From the NCBI GenBank assembly GCA_015487435.1, contig WFPU01000144.1:1-7234 (forward strand): DNA of 7,234 nt, read 5' to 3'. Every line of letters starts with the position of its first letter. Position 1 is the first letter of the stretch. This DNA is from Sulfurimonas sp. GTDB taxonomy: Bacteria; Campylobacterota; Campylobacteria; Campylobacterales; Sulfurimonadaceae. The position numbers were made by a program, and so were the translations under genes. Positions 5,934-7,234 of the stretch are shown here, piece after piece. The notes below the pieces were generated by a model. It was not told the origin of the DNA, searched no databases, and was given only the letters and a program-made list of their open reading frames with translations.

Positions 5934-6149
5934 TCAAATCTCCACATCATCCCAAAACTCATCGAAGTCTAAATTTGTCATAGCGTTTTCATCTCCTGTG
6001 CTTTTCTCAACGAGTTTTTTTTGCTCTTTTTCAAAGTAATCTTCAAGAGCTTCATTCATCATAGTGCTATAGTCTTTTTTTAAAATATCACTAAAATTTT
6101 TTAGGTTTTCTAAGTTATCGGCAGTTAGTGTAAAGTTTCTATTTTCCAT
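5934..6149 (-). CDS. Small ribbon-helix-helix-like protein, antitoxin-like, no toxin partner seen
   Basis: A 71-residue protein without a firm family name. Its N-terminal half fits a ribbon-helix-helix (CopG/Arc-like) pattern: a short strand NFTLTA (5-10), helix NLENLKNFSDILKKD (12-26), a turn with Ser28, then helix TMMNEALEDYFEKEQKKL (29-46). The C-terminal tail is acidic and ends NLDFDEFWDDVEI, the sort of tail that covers a partner in antitoxins. It begins 14 bases after the cbiB stop and is in the same direction, so it is probably transcribed with the cob genes. No toxin reading frame follows; the next 77 bases are intergenic and then the broken rhuM begins. It could be an orphan antitoxin, a stand-alone regulator of the cassette, or part of the inserted segment. 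The frame is intact, while its downstream neighbours are not. The ribosome site is weak (AGGA twelve bases upstream). Confidence 0.6.
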   Translation of the reverse strand: MENRNFTLTADNLENLKNFSDILKKDYSTMMNEALEDYFEKEQKKLVEKSTGDENAMTNLDFDEFWDDVEI

Positions 6150-6163
6150 AATAAAATTGTATC

Positions 6164-7054
6164 CTAACTGATTAAAAAAGCTACTGCTAAAGCAGATAAT
6201 ATAATAATATCTATTTTTGGTTTTATAGACAACGCTTTTCTTAAGTCATCACTCGTTATCTCTGTTTTTCCCTTTCCAAAAAAAGGTTTTTGTTTTAATT
6301 TTTTAAAGTACATTGTATCTCCACCTAGTTTTTTATTTATAGATAGGGCCATAGCTGTTATTGGGTGACCTGCATTAGGTGAGTCATGTTTTTTACCATC
6401 TTTATAAAATGCAAAAATATTTTTTTGTTTATTTATTAGCATAATAAGTACAGCAGTTATTCGTGAAGGGATGAAATTTGCAATATCATCTAAGTAAGCG
6501 GCTATTTTGCCGTAGTTCTCATACCTTTGATTTCTATATCCAACCATAGAATCCATAGTATTTATGGCTTTATATATAATTATTCCCTCAAGACCAAAAA
6601 ATAAAAGATAAAAAAATGGTGCAATAACTCCATCACTCAAATTTTCAGCATAAGTCTCTATTGAAGCTTTGTATATATCGCTTTGACTCATATCTTTTGT
6701 ATCTCTACTTACAAGCCTAGAGATCTCTTCTTTTTTGTTTTCACATGTAAGAATATTTTTAACAGATTCATACAACATTTTATGAGCTAAGAACATAGAG
6801 GCTATGATGGAAGATATGATGATATTTAGGGTTTCATTTATGCTATATAATAAAAAAGCTAGACTAAAAGATATAAAACCAACAACACCAAGAACAAATA
6901 AAACAAGAAAAAAACCTCTATAGATACTGTCTTTATAATATCTACTTTCAAAAAAACTAATCAATTCACCAATATATATGATGGGGTGTTTTATAAATTT
7001 AAATTCACCAAATACTTTATCAATACTATATGCCAAAAAACTAACACAAATCAT
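6164..7054 (-). CDS. cbiB: CbiB (CobD of the aerobic nomenclature), adenosylcobinamide-phosphate synthase
   Basis: Integral membrane enzyme that attaches (R)-1-amino-2-propanol phosphate, or a related amino alcohol, to adenosylcobyric acid. Counting from the upstream TTG, the protein has 297 residues; from the preferred ATG it has 296. Conserved blocks (TTG numbering) are DKVFGEFKFIKHPIIYIG (13-30), SRLVSRDT (113-120), ETYAENLSDGVIAPFFY (134-150), KAINTMDSMVGYRN (163-176), LDDIANFIPSR (189-199) and DSPNAGHPI (225-233). Membrane segments lie at about 48-72, 76-92, 145-165 and 282-297. The upstream coding sequence overlaps its start by 14 bases. The ATG at 7052-7054 is preferred to the TTG at 7057 because AAGG lies six bases before it. 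In related clusters cobQ would be expected close by; here about 1.9 kb of foreign genes separates the two. Confidence 0.93.
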   Translation of the reverse strand: MICVSFLAYSIDKVFGEFKFIKHPIIYIGELISFFESRYYKDSIYRGFFLVLFVLGVVGFISFSLAFLLYSINETLNIIISSIIASMFLAHKMLYESVKNILTCENKKEEISRLVSRDTKDMSQSDIYKASIETYAENLSDGVIAPFFYLLFFGLEGIIIYKAINTMDSMVGYRNQRYENYGKIAAYLDDIANFIPSRITAVLIMLINKQKNIFAFYKDGKKHDSPNAGHPITAMALSINKKLGGDTMYFKKLKQKPFFGKGKTEITSDDLRKALSIKPKIDIIILSALAVAFLIS

Positions 7055-7234
7055 CAAAAGCCTTTTTTAGTTTGTTGTGCATATTGGTATTTTTTACTGC
7101 AAAACGGAGATATTTATTATTTAAAAAATCAAAACTTTCACAACGCCTAACTAAAATTTTTTTCTTCAAAAGATGTTTGAAGATTTTGTCTGCTTTTTTT
7201 GATTTTGTTAAAAAAAAGTTACTATCACTTTTAT
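7041..7234 (-). CDS. cobD: CobD-type PLP-dependent decarboxylase/aminotransferase, C-terminal end only
   Basis: The window cuts this gene; only the last 63 residues are visible, from a codon starting at 7232 to TAG at 7041-7043. They read KSDSNFFLTKSKKADKIFKH at first. The later ILVRRCESFDFL and KYLRFAVKNTNMHNKLKKAF are typical of the small domain of class I/II aminotransferases of the histidinol-phosphate aminotransferase branch, where an N-F-F strand, an 'iLvR.c..F' strand and an 'LRfavk...n' strand occur in this order and the Arg binds the substrate carboxylate or phosphate. Directly ahead of cbiB, the expected member is threonine-phosphate decarboxylase (CobD in Salmonella, CobC in the aerobic nomenclature), which supplies aminopropanol phosphate to CbiB. 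A true HisC cannot be excluded from the tail alone. It overlaps cbiB by 14 bases. Confidence 0.75.
   Translation of the reverse strand, partial: KSDSNFFLTKSKKADKIFKHLLKKKILVRRCESFDFLNNKYLRFAVKNTNMHNKLKKAFDDLC
7061..7064 (-). promoter_or_regulatory. Ribosome binding site deciding the cbiB start
   Basis: AAGG on the minus strand, six bases before ATG 7052-7054 and inside the end of the upstream gene. It favours this ATG over the TTG one codon earlier. Confidence 0.5.

Overview
The window is a low-GC (about one third by eye), densely packed, single-direction gene block on the minus strand. It carries the late half of adenosylcobalamin (vitamin B12) biosynthesis. Gene content, base composition, tight ATGA-type overlaps and the UPF0284-type CobT suggest a Campylobacterota (Epsilonproteobacteria) organism such as a Sulfurimonas/Sulfurovum/Arcobacter relative. 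That placement is inferred from style and was not tested by a search.

Layout in the direction of transcription (high to low coordinates): the 3' end of a CobD-type PLP decarboxylase (7041-7234), cbiB (6164-7054), a small ribbon-helix-helix-like protein (5934-6149), a decayed rhuM (4848-5856), a fragment of an AAA-type ATPase start (4724-4846), the C-terminal remnant of a Fic protein (open frame 4267-4824), then cobQ (2885-4270), cobU (2392-2892), cobS (1676-2395), cobC (1155-1679) and cobT (103-1158). Beyond cobT, bases 1-102 hold a perfect hairpin (44-64) that looks like a dispersed intergenic repeat.

The cob genes form one pathway. The CobD-type enzyme makes aminopropanol phosphate, and CbiB attaches the aminopropanol arm to adenosylcobyric acid, which is the product of CobQ amidation. 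CobU phosphorylates and guanylylates adenosylcobinamide. CobT makes alpha-ribazole phosphate, CobS joins the two halves in the membrane, and CobC removes the phosphate. From cobQ to cobT every neighbouring pair overlaps by 4 or 8 bases, so translation is probably coupled.

The unusual part is 4267-6149. An accessory cassette of the kind found near restriction-modification and defence loci (RhuM, AAA ATPase, Fic) sits between cbiB and cobQ and is visibly decaying. rhuM has two one-base frameshifts and a nonsense codon. An internal deletion has joined the first ~35 codons of an AAA ATPase gene, out of frame, to the last ~115 codons of fic. The remnant fic frame ends in an ATGA overlap with cobQ. 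Its last 40 codons run through a regular array of six TAT-R-Y-CGA motifs, five of them 19-21 bp apart in alternating orientation, which looks like an operator array. Whether the surviving Fic winged helix, the array and cobQ now form a regulatory unit is the main open question.
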